Shown here in pieces: positions 23,251-36,900 of a DNA stretch of 64,000 bases. Source of the DNA: Protonemura montana. Lineage: Eukaryota; Arthropoda; Insecta; Plecoptera; Nemouridae. Where the stretch lies: positions 8,188,418-8,252,417 of the forward strand of contig OX387605.1 of assembly GCA_947568835.1 (NCBI GenBank). Reading direction: 5' to 3'. Made by a program: the position numbers and the translations under genes. The notes beneath the pieces are model-generated. The model had not been told where the DNA came from. It searched no databases and was given only the letters and a program-made list of their open reading frames with translations. Within the stretch, counting starts at the first letter, position 1; each line of letters starts with the position of its first letter.

Positions 23251-23760
23251 ATGTGTCAAGCCTCTCGAAACTAGAATTATTTAAGCTTGCTTCATTCAAT
23301 TAGTAGTTATTCAATAGAATTTTGCGTTTATTGTTATTATATATTTTTTAGGAAGGTAAAACTTAGTTTTTCATTTTTACATTTGAGGTAGTTTGGTTTT
23401 TGGCGCGTTGTCTGCAATGTCGTGTGCATAGCCATTCCATGGCCAGTTTGATAGCGTGCACAGCTGACTGTCATCAGTCATAATAGCTCGCAATTCTTTG
23501 AGCTCGCAGGTCTGAATATCGCTTAAGTTTCTGTTCTATTTAATTTAAACTTATTAATGTTTGTGTGACCGTTGGTTACGTCCATTGCAAAGATAGTCAA
23601 AATAGGGATTTGATATTTCTTGAATTTCTACATCGAAAGCCCTCTGACAACGTTTACTGGTTTAAAACACTTTCATATGAAATATAATCTTGACTATTGC
23701 TAACCTACAAGCTAAAAACAAGAGGAACTGCAATCGGTGAATGTCATCACCAGTCGCACA

Positions 23761-26061
23761 ATGTGGACTGATAGGCAAGAATTACCAACCCATACCAACA
23801 ACTTGGGAGATAATGATGGAATGAATATTCTTAATACCTGTCGACTTTGTATGCTGACTGGTGGCACACACATGGAACCTATGTTCCAGGAATGCATTCG
23901 TGTAACTCGTGAAAGTAGCGTTGCCGAAAAGATTTGTAGTGTCACGCAACTGAGTGTAAGCTATGACTAACCATAGTTTCCTTCTTGTATGCGTTCCTTT
24001 TTTGACATTCTTATCTGAGCCTCTAATAAATTGTTTCAGCCCTGTGAAGGAGATGGTCTTCCATCTGTAGTTTGTCAGCAGTGTCTCTTTCAGCTGGACG
24101 TAGCCGATGCCTTTATAAAACGATGCAAGCAAAGTGACAAATCCTTAAGATCCTTGTTTTCACTGGTAAAGAGTAGTTATTTATAATTTTCATAAAATTT
24201 AGGCTAACTGACAAAATATACAATATCGGTTAGTGTCAGGGACTTACAGGTCTCATTATAAATATATTCCTAAAACTAGCCACATGTCTGTATAAGGTGA
24301 AGTTAAATAATAATTAACACACCAACTAGAGATTGCCTTTATCTTGGCAGGAAGGACCTTCCGATGAAGGCACAAAAAGAAATGGCACACGGAACTCACA
24401 GCCAATGACCTCAATTCCGGCACCGCTTGGTAGTGGTTCCGACTTCTGTTTGACAGACCAACCATGTGGAACAGGTAATACAAACTGATGGGGTTTAGTC
24501 AGCTTTTGGGTTATAGATGGAGATTGAGCTTCAGATAAATACACAGTTTTGTGGATACTTTCTTGTGATTTGCAAGTTCTTTTTCTCAAATGTGAAATCT
24601 ATTTCAGCTCCAAATTTGGAACCTTACTTCAAAGAAAAGACTCAAATCAAGGTGGAACCTTCAGAATTCAAATTGATACCGCCACCACTTTCAAGCAAGC
24701 ATCACACTCTTCCAGAAAATGAAGCTCTCACTGAGATAAATGCAGAAGTTGTCTCAAAATACAACACCATCTTGAAGAAAGAGCCCATCGTTTACGCCGC
24801 TGCAGCTATAGAAAGAACATTAACTGATCAGGAGGTACTTGAAGAAAGCAGGTCACAGCAGCCAAAGCCATCCCGACAAAAACTTAAGTGCCCTTTCTGT
24901 CCGATATGCTGCGACGACAAACACTCCTTGACATTTCACGTAAGAATACATGGAGATAAAATAAACATGGCATCTAGACCACACCTTCAACCTGGCTTAA
25001 ATGTTCCAAGTGTGACTCCTCAACAAAGCCCGGCCAATGCCAACCCAGTAACTGTCCTCCAAGAGCGTGACACGACTGAGGCAGACTCCCCAGATTTTAA
25101 ACTCTCTGAGTCGGCCTTACTAACCCGTAAAGCCGAATTGATTGCTGATTGCAACAAGCGGTTTGCCCTGGAGGCAAATATGAAGTGGAAGTGTAGCGAC
25201 TGCGGCCTGGTGATGGACCGCAAGATGTGCGACTTGGGCCACGTGTGTCGCACGTTCCTGTCGGCTCCTAGGTGCCCAGGGGATAAAAGGTCGCCAATCC
25301 GAGTTCGGCTGATGCACGTTCTGCAGCGTGGACAGCTCGAGCAACTCCACAAGGCGCCTTCTGTTTTGCTCCGAAGGGTTCACGTTCCCGTTGCAGGCCA
25401 CATCAAAGGGAAGCCGCGAGCACAACCCATCGAAGAGAGGCCACGGACAGAACCCATCGAAGAAGACCCACGGATGGAACCCAACGAAGAGGAGGGAGGG
25501 ACCAAACCTAAAAGCCTGCCAGCCACTCAAGTTTACAGGGGACTTAACAGGGAAAGAAACTACCTGCATGAGCGGCATAAAATTCAGCTGCTCCAGGAGA
25601 TTATCGAGCTGAACCAGATGAAGCAGCGACTGCAGGCTAGGTTGAAGCCGGTGGTTAATGGTCAGGAGCAGAGCATGCAGACAGTTAAATTGACGCAGCT
25701 CAAGCTAAAACTGCAGGCCAAGCTGAAGCAACCAACCGCGGTGGTCTGCTCTCCTGACCTTTCAGCCCAGCTTGCACTTGGGGATGCCGACTTGTTGGAG
25801 CCCAAGATCGAGCCGTGGAATGCAGACGATCAACTCGTCGAGATTACATCCAGAAGGTCTATGCGGAGACTGCACACAGAAAGCCCGTCTCTCGTGCAAA
25901 GCAGTGCCCATCAAGTATTGTCGACAAACCTCGTCGATGGGTTTGTTGGGAATGTCAAGATGGAGCCCGAATCGGAAGATCTACCCGAGCTGATTTTTGA
26001 TGACATTCTGTATAGTCAGGGTTCCCGTAACAAGAAAGCTAAGTTTAAACAATCACCTTGA
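23761..26061 (+). CDS. ZAD-domain zinc-finger protein, four exons
   Basis: Probable nuclear DNA- or protein-binding regulator. Exons: 23761-23955, 24040-24165, 24351-24474, 24608-26061; phases 0, 0, 1 agree and give 632 residues. Residues 27-80 hold the zinc-finger-associated domain: CRLC at 27-30 and CQQC at 77-80, split between exons 1 and 2 as is common for ZAD genes. One classical C2H2 finger is at 243-263 (C-x2-C-x12-H-x3-H). A second cysteine cluster, CSDC...C...GHVC at 344-362, is not a standard finger. Three psi-K-x-E-type sites (IKVE at 162-165, PKIE near 547, VKME near 598) suggest SUMO attachment. A charged EP(I/N)EE repeat lies near 415-445, and a Q/K/L-rich, helix-like segment follows. 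With a single canonical finger it is poorer than the multi-finger arrays usual in ZAD proteins. DNA target unknown. The start is the first in-frame ATG after TAA 23713. Confidence 0.88.
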
Positions 26062-26107
26062 TACAAGCTCAATTAAGGGAATATGTAGTCTAACATTTTT
26101 TAATTAC

Positions 26108-26113
26108 ATTAAA
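26108..26113 (+). terminator. Possible polyadenylation signal ATTAAA of the ZAD gene
   Basis: The common variant ATTAAA lies 47 bases after the stop in AT-rich sequence; no AATAAA is nearby. Confidence 0.4.
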
Positions 26114-29100
26114 AGCCCACTTATAATTATTTTGCTGTATTGGTAGGTTTTGGAACACGTACAATACCATGTTGTGATAACAGAAGAGGTCTGGTAAATC
26201 TTGCAATGTGATCAAAATAGAACTTTCTTTTCTGGTGGTTCTTCCTAAAAAAAGAGTATTTTGTTGGCAATGTTTGGTTGATTTGAATTGGTTCAGTTTA
26301 CAGTGTTTCAGGGCTACCAGTTCTTGAGGGCTGCATTTGTTGGAAGTGGACAGCAAGTGGTGGACAGTGGTTGGGAGTTGAGATATTCAAAGCATCGTGT
26401 TTCTCGACGAAAATTTGAAGACGTTTGAGAGGAATGGAAACTGCAAGTTGTTTCCTGGATGGCTGCTGAAGCTGGCTGAAGCTGGAAGCTTGGGCCAAAT
26501 CCAAAGCTGATTGGCATGAGTTGTTAATTGTTTAAGATTTTGGCTGTGAAATAAGTGACAAATGAGTCTCTAAGCTTGAATGTGGTTGGCGTTCATTGAG
26601 AGTTGACTGAAAAATAGGAGTAACCTTGCATTTGATGTCAGTCCCAATCTCTAAAAAAAGCACTCGAGAAGTTTGAAAAAACTACATATTGCATAGTTAA
26701 AATTTTGTTTTCTATTTCTACTCCACTACTATCGTTGAGTCGCTACTATTCTATTGGTTTTCGATTGATATTTAAGCCAAAAATTACTTTCCTTCATTTT
26801 ATATGTTTGTTGTCATCACTACTAGCTAATTTTCATAAGGCTGGCTATTTTGGATTAGGTGGAGTGGGGGCGACAGAGCTCAGTGCAGGATAGTTTACAC
26901 TGAGAGCAAGTACCTACACCTGTCAATCAAACAAAACAAATGAGCTGTTCTAGCACATAACTCAAAATGAACTTTCAAAATGCATTCTCTGTAGGTACAC
27001 TGAATACTAAGCGGTGTTCGATTCAATGCATCATACAATTTTGGCAACTTTTATAAATACAGTATAATTTGATGTAGGCAGCACATTACTAGTAGCCTAA
27101 AATAATGAATAATTGCTATTGATTAGTTGATACATGTGTATATATTTTGGAGAGGATTAGTCTTTTTGGCATTTTGCTACACAATATTTTGATTCTTTAC
27201 ATTTTGCCTTGCAGGAAATTTATGATCAATTATTTGATACTACTTTTACAAAAACAAATATTTGTACATACATTATTAAATATATTGTTTTGACGCTGGG
27301 ACAATTCGAAGACTGTTTCGGATCTATCCTGTCTTAACATAATGCCTCTTTTCTCTTGGCTGTACCTTTTGTTTCCTAGCCTTTGGTCCTTGGTATTAGT
27401 TTTCAAAAACTCATTCGCTAACTAGCTTTCAAATGGTTAAACATTTTAACTTGTAATTCCAAAGTTCGAATCTGCTTTATAGCAGCTAAATCATTTATTC
27501 ATTGTGACGAGATTGCGTTTAACTACCTATTTTAAGTCACACTTACACTGCTCATTTTTATTGACAGTGAGTCACATTTGGCGAGAACGTAAGATAGTGT
27601 TACAAATTATTCGCAAGGGACGAAATCCACCAGAGACACACAGTGACGTCGCTATAGGTACACTGGCATCATAATGTTCAATGTCTCCTCAAGGGTACAA
27701 CGCATACTAACCGCACCACCAAACAATGCAGGCCACCATTCGTTCCGTTTAATTGATTCCATAATGATCGACTGATTGATGACCACCCAATTACCAAGTG
27801 CGACAGTCTCTTGTCCTCCCCGCACAGCAAAGCTGCGTCCGTCAGCACCAAGTCAGGACCTGGCGGGCTGTCACCAGCTCCTGTCATTGTCTGCCACAAC
27901 ACAATATCGACGCTGTCGCCACACAGATTGATTGGTCGGGGACGAGCCCCTTCCGTTCAACGACGTGTTCCGTGCGAATCCACACGAGCCTTGCCAAACC
28001 ATATAGACTTTGGCCAAGCGACCACATGCGTGTTAGGCAGAGGATGAGGGACCTGTGTTTGATTGGCGGGCTGCATGACTATAATAGTAGCTACCTTTGG
28101 TACTTTGATATGAAACCATGCTTATATTTACCGCAGACGCACATAGACGAGGAGGTGAAATTTAAATCCATTGTGTTAACGAAGGAAAGAGCATTTTGAG
28201 TCCTCCGAAAATGCTCGACTCACCTTTAAGATATTTCTAAGTTTTTTTTTTAGTCTTACGTTTTTTTCCCCGGTTGTTACGGAATATATTTTTCCTGAGT
28301 ATTTGCATGCCACTCTCTTGCATGCCACTTGTAGCTTTATAGATTTGGAGCGTTACTGTGGCCATGGTTTGCAGCGCCTAGAATTTCCTGGCGGTTCCAT
28401 TGTCCTTTCCTATCCAAGCTCGTCGCCCTTCCACGCCGTCCTCCCACCTGGGCCCCCCGCGCGTCATAAAAACTGACGGAGCGAGAATATTTCGAAGTGT
28501 CAAAAAGCGTTTTCGCGCGCTCCAAATCTTGAACGGCGATGAGAGTGCCATGACAACGATCCAAAGTTTTAATACACGATAAAAATAAGAATTAAGTCAT
28601 AAAACTTCGAGCGTGGGAGTCTCACTGGCTTTACCACACTATTTTCCTGTTACCAAAAACTCACACCACGTCGCTATAATATTGCGTATGAGAGTGTAAG
28701 TTTAAAAACACAATTACTAAAAATATTCATCTGTGCATCCACATAGTTTCTTCGGGTTGGTCAAGTCTTTCCATCGCGTCCCCAGTCCCGTTTCGCAAGC
28801 CCATACATCTCGGTCGACGGCAGATGACCGACGGGTCAGATCTCAGGGAGCCCGGCTCCAGACGTCTCGTGTCTCCAGGATGGATGCTGCGCGGTTCAAG
28901 AGAGCACGATACGGCGTCGATAGCGTGGGGCAATGCGATCAATCTCGCCCAAACTGATTACACGAGTTTCACAATTCGCTAATGCAGTTTGAACACATTC
29001 CGGTACCGGGAATCTAGGTTACACTTATTAAACTCTCTTCTCTAGTTGGCCTGCAGTGGTAAGATATACGACACATGCATCGTCTCCCAGGTTTTAGATA

Positions 29101-32100
29101 ATCAACACAAGAAACAAAGGAACAGATCAAGCATTTTCTCATTATTATTCAGTCGCTTTTCATTCTGTTCACTGTACTTTCCCATTTCATTTGTATAAAC
29201 TTGAACTTGAAAAAAATGTCGACTCGGTTGAGGTTCTGAAAGGTCCACAATATGCTATGCTAATTAGGTAAGAATATCAGGGTATAGGTTAATGAACGAC
29301 GTTCATCAAGGGCGTAATACTAAGTACTGAGCTCACTAAGTATCAAGTCATGTCGGGCGGTGATTGTTTGGTCAGATTGAGGGTGGCAAAACCCCCGCAA
29401 TTTCCTGCTATTCCTGCAGTCCTGAGTGTGGGTCTTCCTCGTAGCATTTAGCGATGCTATTCTCGGAACTTAGATGACGAGAACCTCATCAATATCACTC
29501 AATCACAGCAAGGCGTTCGCCGACCGGATGTATGGCACGCGTCCGGACAAGATCCTACTGAATAGCGAACGGCTCGTGAGTTGATTGGTAACAGCTTTGT
29601 ATTTCAGCTGTAAGGTTTTGGATGATTCTCGAATTTTAAAGCTCAAAATCAAAGCTCAACCAATCAAACTTCAAAATAACTATCATTATAGGTTAGTTAT
29701 ACCTCGTTTTGGTGGCAATTTTTCATTTACATCACAGACAATATTTTATCACATCATGTATGTCTGGATAATGGTCCAAGAGACTCTGCACTCTCACGCT
29801 TTTGGTAATGGATAAGTAAATTTGTCCCGAAGATCATTCCGTGGTTGATTTCAACATCACTATCGTTTCCTCATTTGTCTTGGTGTAAGATCTATGTCAT
29901 CTTGTAAAGAAAATCATTTATAACTAGTTTATTTAATATCAATCGCAATCATCGAAAGTATTTTTTGCCCTTCCTTGACAACACTTGAAGCAGGGCCCAT
30001 GCTAAAATCTCATTCACTTTCGAGGAGACAACTCATGCCCTGTGTCGCAGTGATTTCGTGCGAAAACAGCACCAAGGATGCAAAATCGATGAGTCCATTT
30101 GTCAACAGATATTCGGACACGTTCAGGAAACTATCACAGAGTGATATCGTCTTTGGTTGACTTGTTCTGAGAAGGAGTTTCTTTTTCTTTCTCTACCGAG
30201 TCGACGGTGTCAGATAGCAAATCATTTCTAGCTTTCTTGTCACTCGAGGACTTGCTTCGGTGTCGATTTTGGTTTAAAGCTAGTCTTTGATGGGTAGCTA
30301 TGCATCTTCTCGTTGAACTATGAAAGCTTTTAGATCAGATAAGTAACAAATGTGGGTAATAATTCACGGATTTGATGGAGATATATTTATTTGTTTGTCT
30401 GTTTTCTTTTCTCAAGTGTGAACAGCAAACGATTCAGGTGATAACCGCAGGAAAGACGACAGTCCACTGCGGAAACTTCAAACTGTCCGAAAAAATGCGT
30501 AAAAAATCAATATGTTACATCGAAAGCGGATAGCTTGGTACCACATTGTCTGAATATGTGAACATTCATAGTAACTTGGTGAAAAGTCATCGCTTAATTT
30601 CGTTAAAGCGTTCGTTCTCAAATTTGAGCTGACGCCTGCAAGTTCACCACCCAGACAGCTTTGTCTCGGCTGCTCACATTTTATTATTGCTCCCAAAAAA
30701 CTCGGTCGTTTTATGAAAAATCTCTCAGCGACGACGAGCTGGGCAGAAAAAGCAGGCTCCACTTTCGATACTTGCCAGCAAAGCTAATTTATGCCAACCA
30801 TTTCCCTCAAATATTCTTATCTATTCAAAATAAGAAAAAAAAACATAAATCTTTGTATTCGAGCGCTGCACTTTGAAGTGGTGGGTTCTATAATATTTTC
30901 ACTTCGTGCCGGCCAAGCGGGAAAAACGCGGCCTGAGACTTTTCCTTCTGTTCGTCTTGAGAAGCGCAAGTCCTGATTGGAGTCACAACGCCCTTGGAGA
31001 CCGCTCGGTCCATCTGTTCGACATTCAAACATCAGACTGATTTCGGAATGAGAAGAATTAGCGTGATTTCATAATTTAAAATTCTGTGGTTAGCAAAAAT
31101 ATGAAGCGCAGTCGGCAGTTGTCACTTTTTTCATCACATGTCCCCGACTATGTACACTATGTCCCTAAAGCTTTTTTTCGCTGTCGCCTCGTCCCAAGGT
31201 CATGGAAACGCGGTACGAAACGCGGGACGTCGTCTACCCTTGCCAGAGGGTATGCAGCAAACATCACAAGCATACAAGAAAGTGCCACATCTCAAGGCAT
31301 CAAGCAGCATATTCGCGTGAAAACTTGGAATCCGCGAGAGCGCGCGATAAATATTTATGACTTGCGAGGCGTTTACGCTTTCTAGTTTGTTTTGCGGCTC
31401 GATTTTGATGTAGAAAGCATGTTTTCCGTGCGATTGTTTCCCTGCACTGGGGGCACCGGGCCCTCAACTTGATTTGCTGATGCTAACGGTTTGGTCTCTG
31501 CAGCAAACGCGGTCTAACGGTGATACAGAAACACGCCGAGTTCTAGCGCGTAACAAGATTAAGATATTATTGCGGTGTTTGCATTAGCGGCTCGCAAAAG
31601 CAACAAACTATTGCTGGAGAGTAGAGATGAACGCGTCGCCGTTTTACCACGCTGTCTCGATCGGAGTAAAGTCTAGCTGGCGAGTGAAGATACTAGTCCA
31701 ATGACTGCCCTAAGCATTGCTACCAACTCAGATGAGTGAAATTTCAGTGGCGGGATTTCAAAATTCTTGATTTATCCCCAAAATTATTCCCACGGTTGTT
31801 TTAATAGGTAGAACAATTATTTTAAGCTCAGAAAGCAAAACATCTTGGCACGGCAAAAGCTTTAGAGGCAAGAGAAAATGGTGGAAATTAGTGGATTAGA
31901 GTTTTTTTAAATAATAAATGGCTAGCACGTCACCCCAAAACGACCGGCGCTGCTTCTACCGGAAAGTTGTGTTCTCTCGCTAAACGGAGTTTGGTCTGCG
32001 AAATTCAAGGGATGTCATGAATTCTATAGGGGTATCTTGTAGGAGTTGTTTAGATCGAAGAATATTTATGTACCAATTCAAAATAAAGGGCTGGGAGTTT

Positions 32101-33895
32101 ACTTTTGATAAATGAATCTGTAAATCTACTGGGGTTAGCTGAAATCTACAGCGGCGTCGTGCGCGTCCATGGGCGGGAAAGTCCCCATAGAGCGTTGGGA
32201 CGCTTTGGCGTAAACATGGAAGGGGATTCGCGAGGGCACAGCGAGGGCGTTTGACTGGCTCGGGTGGCAGCCCGCGACGAGTCGTCGACGCTCGCTCGCC
32301 ATCTGACCTTTTCTAAACAGAATCAACGACCGAAACAATGACACGTTGTTTTGATTTTGTGCTCGTACACAAATAAACTGGTGAAACATCGGAAAGAATA
32401 CAGTTGAAAAATATAGCGATCGTGGGTTGGGGTGACCTATATTGTAAGTATATCGATGTTTGTCGGTATCCAATAGCGGAATAGAAGGTTACGATTAATT
32501 GACTAAAATTGAAACGAATTAATTAAACTGTCAAAGATATGATACCGAAGTAAGAAGTAGTCGCTTATGAGTATCTAGCCGGCTGGGTGATTACGATGTT
32601 CCACTTTTTTACAACTGTCGACCTGTGTGCATTTGATAAAATCGCAATTTGACGGAAAGTAACGTCCACTTTGTAATTGCAAGCTGTGTTTGGTAACGCT
32701 GACAGGTTGTGAACACATGTGTTTTGCAAACATGGCCAAGGGTCATGGTCAAAAGCACAAATGCTTGTGGGAAACGCTAAACTGAGGCCGGGTAAGTCTC
32801 TGACAGTCTCGGTGCTGGGGAGATTGTTTTGCAAATGACAGGTGGATCTCACCTGAAAAACGAATAACCGTTGGCTTATTCAACAGGTTTGCAGCGGTTT
32901 ACGTCAGTTTATGTAGGATTATAATAATGTTTTAAAATGTTACAATTTTTTCAATTAAATATGCCTTCACTTTATGTCAAAATCATAGGGCGACCAACTG
33001 AAAGTTCCACAATCCCTACAAGAAAAATGAATATATAACATCGTGGTATACTTACAATGTTCTAAAAATCTGATGCCTTTTGCTAGAGCGAATACTAGCT
33101 CCATGGCGCCCATTGTTGAGCCGGGGACTGGAATCACATTTCCTCCCGAGCAAAGTTCCCGGCCATTCCGAGCCGTTCTGCTCGCTAGGTGTGCTTCGGG
33201 CGTCTCCACCTTAACATCGCCAACACGAGCTAACATAACATTAGCGCCGTGCGAAGCCAGTAAAACCAGAGGCACATTCCCTTATAAAATCATCTACTTT
33301 ATTGCCTTCATCTCATTTGTATTCAGAGCGCATTACGCAAAGCTTTTCGAAAACCTATTTGCTCTAAAGGAAAAGAACGAAAGTGATTTACTGATATTTC
33401 GTTGCGCTGTCGGCCGCCCACCGGCGCTGCAAGGTTCGCACCCCACAAATCACTCCGGCCGAAGCTTTAACTCTCCGCGCCGTCGAGGAGCCCGCGGCTG
33501 CCGTGTGCCGCCGACCCCCGCTCAGAGGCGTTTAGGGGGCTTGATACGTCCCGCGCGACCCGTAACATGGTCAAAGTTTGGTGCAGAATACACGCACGGC
33601 ACCGAGAGATACGCGAGTCGTGTCGCTCTGATTTCACGCACAGCCCTAGAGATACAGCAAAAACACTTTTCCCAACTGAAGGAATTCCATCATATGCTTT
33701 CCTGTGAAACCTTTCGTTAATATTCACATGTGAAGAAACTTACAACATGTACCTCCTACGTCGCACAAAGCAAATACATAGTTATAAAATTTATGGAAAT
33801 GTCTAGTTTTTAGAAGAAATCTAATATTCATACAAAAAAGTTTCTTTCACCCTTGCCATCGTTGTAGCATACCCTGCCGCGTGCGTCTACCTTGA
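26114..33895. other. Intergenic region, no gene recognised
   Basis: Nearly 8 kb of mixed AT-rich and CpG-rich DNA. The longest open frames (27798-28199 +, 33043-33720 +, 32967-33275 -) have no recognisable domain, no matching splice partners and no family pattern. No RNA gene was seen. Confidence 0.4.
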
Positions 33896-33901
33896 GACAA
33901 C

Positions 33902-33903
33902 GA

Positions 33904-33950
<47 letters not shown>

Positions 33951-33997
33951 TCGACGACGACAACGACGTTGTCGTCGTTGTCGTCGTCGTCGTCGAC
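33902..33997. repeat. (GAC)n triplet run turning into its own inverse complement
   Basis: About 16 tandem GAC units (33905-33950) pass through GTCGACGACGACAAC and then GTTGTCGTCGTTGTCGTCG, so the two halves can pair as a long hairpin with the centre near 33966. It lies in noncoding DNA. Confidence 0.85.
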
Positions 33998-36900
33998 GCT
34001 TCTACGAAAATGTTATGTGCGAAAAGTCCTTGGGCCGCCGACGCTTCGCTTCATTCTATCTTGAGATGTAGGGAGGATCTGGATAGATTCTGCGACATGC
34101 TAGAGTCTTCAGTTTGTCACAAGCCTCACCTGGCTTGTGATGCAACTTTTGATGGTCTGGTGAACAAGATACCGGGATCTTAAGAAGTGGTAGCTCGTCT
34201 AAATCTCTGGATGAAATTAGTCAGTTTTATAAACCTGCGATGCCCGAGGATCATGAGCATTGGACTACCAATCAAATAGTATCCCTTTAAAAACATTAAG
34301 GTGAACTGAAGTCGAAACATGCAGTTGGTTGTGAAATAGCAATTTATAGGCTTTAAAATGAGAGTCAAATGGCCAACCTTAACGTTCAGCATCTCAAGAG
34401 CGGATTCAAGCGTACTACGCCTGTTATAGAGCCGACCTAAGCGCAGCAGTGGCAGCAGAGGTCAGATAATCTAGTCGCTCCACGAAAATAACCCAGCCAT
34501 CCCTGAAAGTCTTGTTACGCCCTCGTTATTATTCCAGCTACCACCTTTATCATACATAATTCAATTGTTGGCTGACTGTATCACTAAAGCCGGCGCTCTC
34601 CATTGGCCCAGACCGAGTCAACAACGCCGATATATGACATAGTTTCGCTATTTTTGAGTCCGATCTGCCGGTATCGTGAGATAAGCCTCGATCGTAGCGG
34701 GCACAAGACGGCAATTTGTTTCCTTCTCTTCCTATCTCGGCGGTAAATCTGATGCCGCCGCGAACCGCGCGGACGTAACTCACCGTCGACGGCGATCCGC
34801 ATAACAACCATTCGTCGCAATTATAAACTCGCGTGGATTCGATCCTCTATTGCTATGCTTTGCAAATCGGCCAGCGGCGTTGGCGATAAATCACAGGCAC
34901 TCTACTCGAACCGTGCTGCACTGGGGGTGCATATTCCATGAATATTATGCGCATTATTATAAATCTACGGTGAATTATGGAAATATTGGCTGATATTTTG
35001 GGTAGCGTGGATTAAATCGAACCCGATATTAGTGACAAAACGCGAGTCGAGCATTGAACTAGCCCTCTTACTGCATCGGTTGCAGTGATCCCTAAGGACA
35101 CCCGCCGAGACTGTTCAGATTCGTAATGAGCACCAAACCCTAAGCGTGCTTCTTAAGTGTTTGCATCGCTGGTATTATAGACAAAGACCTCAATGCACTG
35201 TACCTACTTCGTGTGCTGTGATATGTGTGAAATACATAAAATGTAAACTTTTATCTTTCCAAACAAATAAATAGCAAAGCAATAGCAATAAATAGCAATA
35301 AATAGCAAAGCAGGGTACAAATTGGCGTTACTTTGCCAAAACCCAAACAGCAAGCAACTTTATGTTCTTTCATTTTCATCGCATCCAAATTGGTGTAATT
35401 TTCCCCGAACCAGGCCGCAGAAAATGTTCCCAGAGGTTTCCCATACAGTTCCCGGCTTGGTCAACACAGCACGAGCAGCGGATACACGGTTTCGCCCTTT
35501 GTTTGCGGCAAAAACCGAATGAACGCGTTGCACTAATTGCTAGCGAATTTATCGGCGCGCTCCATGCCATTCATCGACGCGCGCATGCGCTCCAGGGCGC
35601 GCCCGGGGCCGTCTTGCCCGACGCTCCGAAATCAAGATTTCAGTTAACAAGTGGAAGTGATTAGGACTTAATAGCTGGGATCTGTCAGCCGATGAGCCAT
35701 CCGTCTCGACTAATCCAATGGGCAGACCGCATAGTTCCAGCAGATGCGATGGATAGGCTTCCAGATCTCCGTGCCGCCCTGGCAGGGCGAGGAGAGGGTC
35801 GGTATCAGACCTGGCTCAGCTTTCAGACACATAGGGAATGTATCGATTGTACATTACAATCAACTGAAATACATTTTACGACAATGCGACGACACTGTTT
35901 GTTTTTCCTACTTGCAATAAAGCATGATATCATTGCCCATAAACGTTTTATTGTATCGCTGAGTGCTAATTGCGAACAGCCAGTGCAGTTTCACGACGTG
36001 GGGCGTTTAGCGAGCTTGGAACGCGGCTGGCGAACGAACTTGGGTGGCATAGCTATGGTGACAGTATGGTGCCACCACAACGGTCTTTCCGAATTCACAA
36101 TTTCAACTAACCTTAGAAAAAATGGATAATTACACGTCCAAGTAGCTCAATTCTTTAGACCACTGGTAAGAGCGATTGGTTCGATTTTCCGTTTGGGGAT
36201 ACATTTTTGAGAGGTTATTAATGTAATAATTAAGTTTGACATTATTCTTTGAACGCCAGAGAATTCTGTGCACAAGTCTTCTTTGTGTAGCCTAGAAGCG
36301 CTGCGAGGATCCCTAAGAAGCCTGTTGGAAAACGGCATATATTCACTTGGTTTCTTTCTCGCTGTGTAGTTCATCACCAGTTCGGTGAAGAAGCTAAAAA
36401 TCCCATAAACATTGACGACATTTGAGTCAAACGGAAGTATATCAAATTTGGCCTTGGAAGTTTAATACCATCAGGCATTTCATCATCGGTCGAACCTAAA
36501 GCCAAACCTTTGCCGAATCCTAAAACGCAGATTATAGACAAAAATTAATTCGTCCAAAAGCGTCGATCCACGAGTGCAATCATCGAAATGTGCGCTCGTA
36601 ACGGTAGGCGCTATTCCTGTCTTTGTTTACGCCGTGCTGTACACTCGGCGTGCGCCGCAACAATGAGCCGCGCGCGCCGACGCCAATGCTGACGCCGACG
36701 CCGACCAAGCGGGCAGCCGACGCCGACCAAGCGGCCAGTAGCGCCGTGCTCCTGTCCCACGACGCCGGCACGACGTCGCGACGCCGAGAACCGCCGCACG
36801 TAGCGACGACGTCGTCTAGCACGCACCCCTTCGTTCAACATCGAGCAATTCGCGCGTAGGCTGATTTATCGGTTCAATTAATGGCGACTTTCATGTTAAT

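Larger units (their letters stand above)
21796..23760. other. Intergenic region upstream of the ZAD gene
   Basis: AT-rich, no gene recognised. It holds a 14-base minisatellite (22165-22220), an (AAT)n run at 23008-23031 with a LINE-like 3' end, and, at 23400-23760, the likely promoter side and leader of the ZAD gene. An out-of-frame ATG at 23741 opens a short upstream frame that overlaps the ZAD start. Confidence 0.4.

Noticed and set aside
27798-28199. 133-codon plus-strand frame
   Set aside because: Composition and lack of domain or splice context argue against a gene.
32967-33275. Minus-strand frame of 102 codons that reads like protein
   Set aside because: No recognisable domain, no convincing splice sites at both ends, overlapped by an equally long plus-strand frame.
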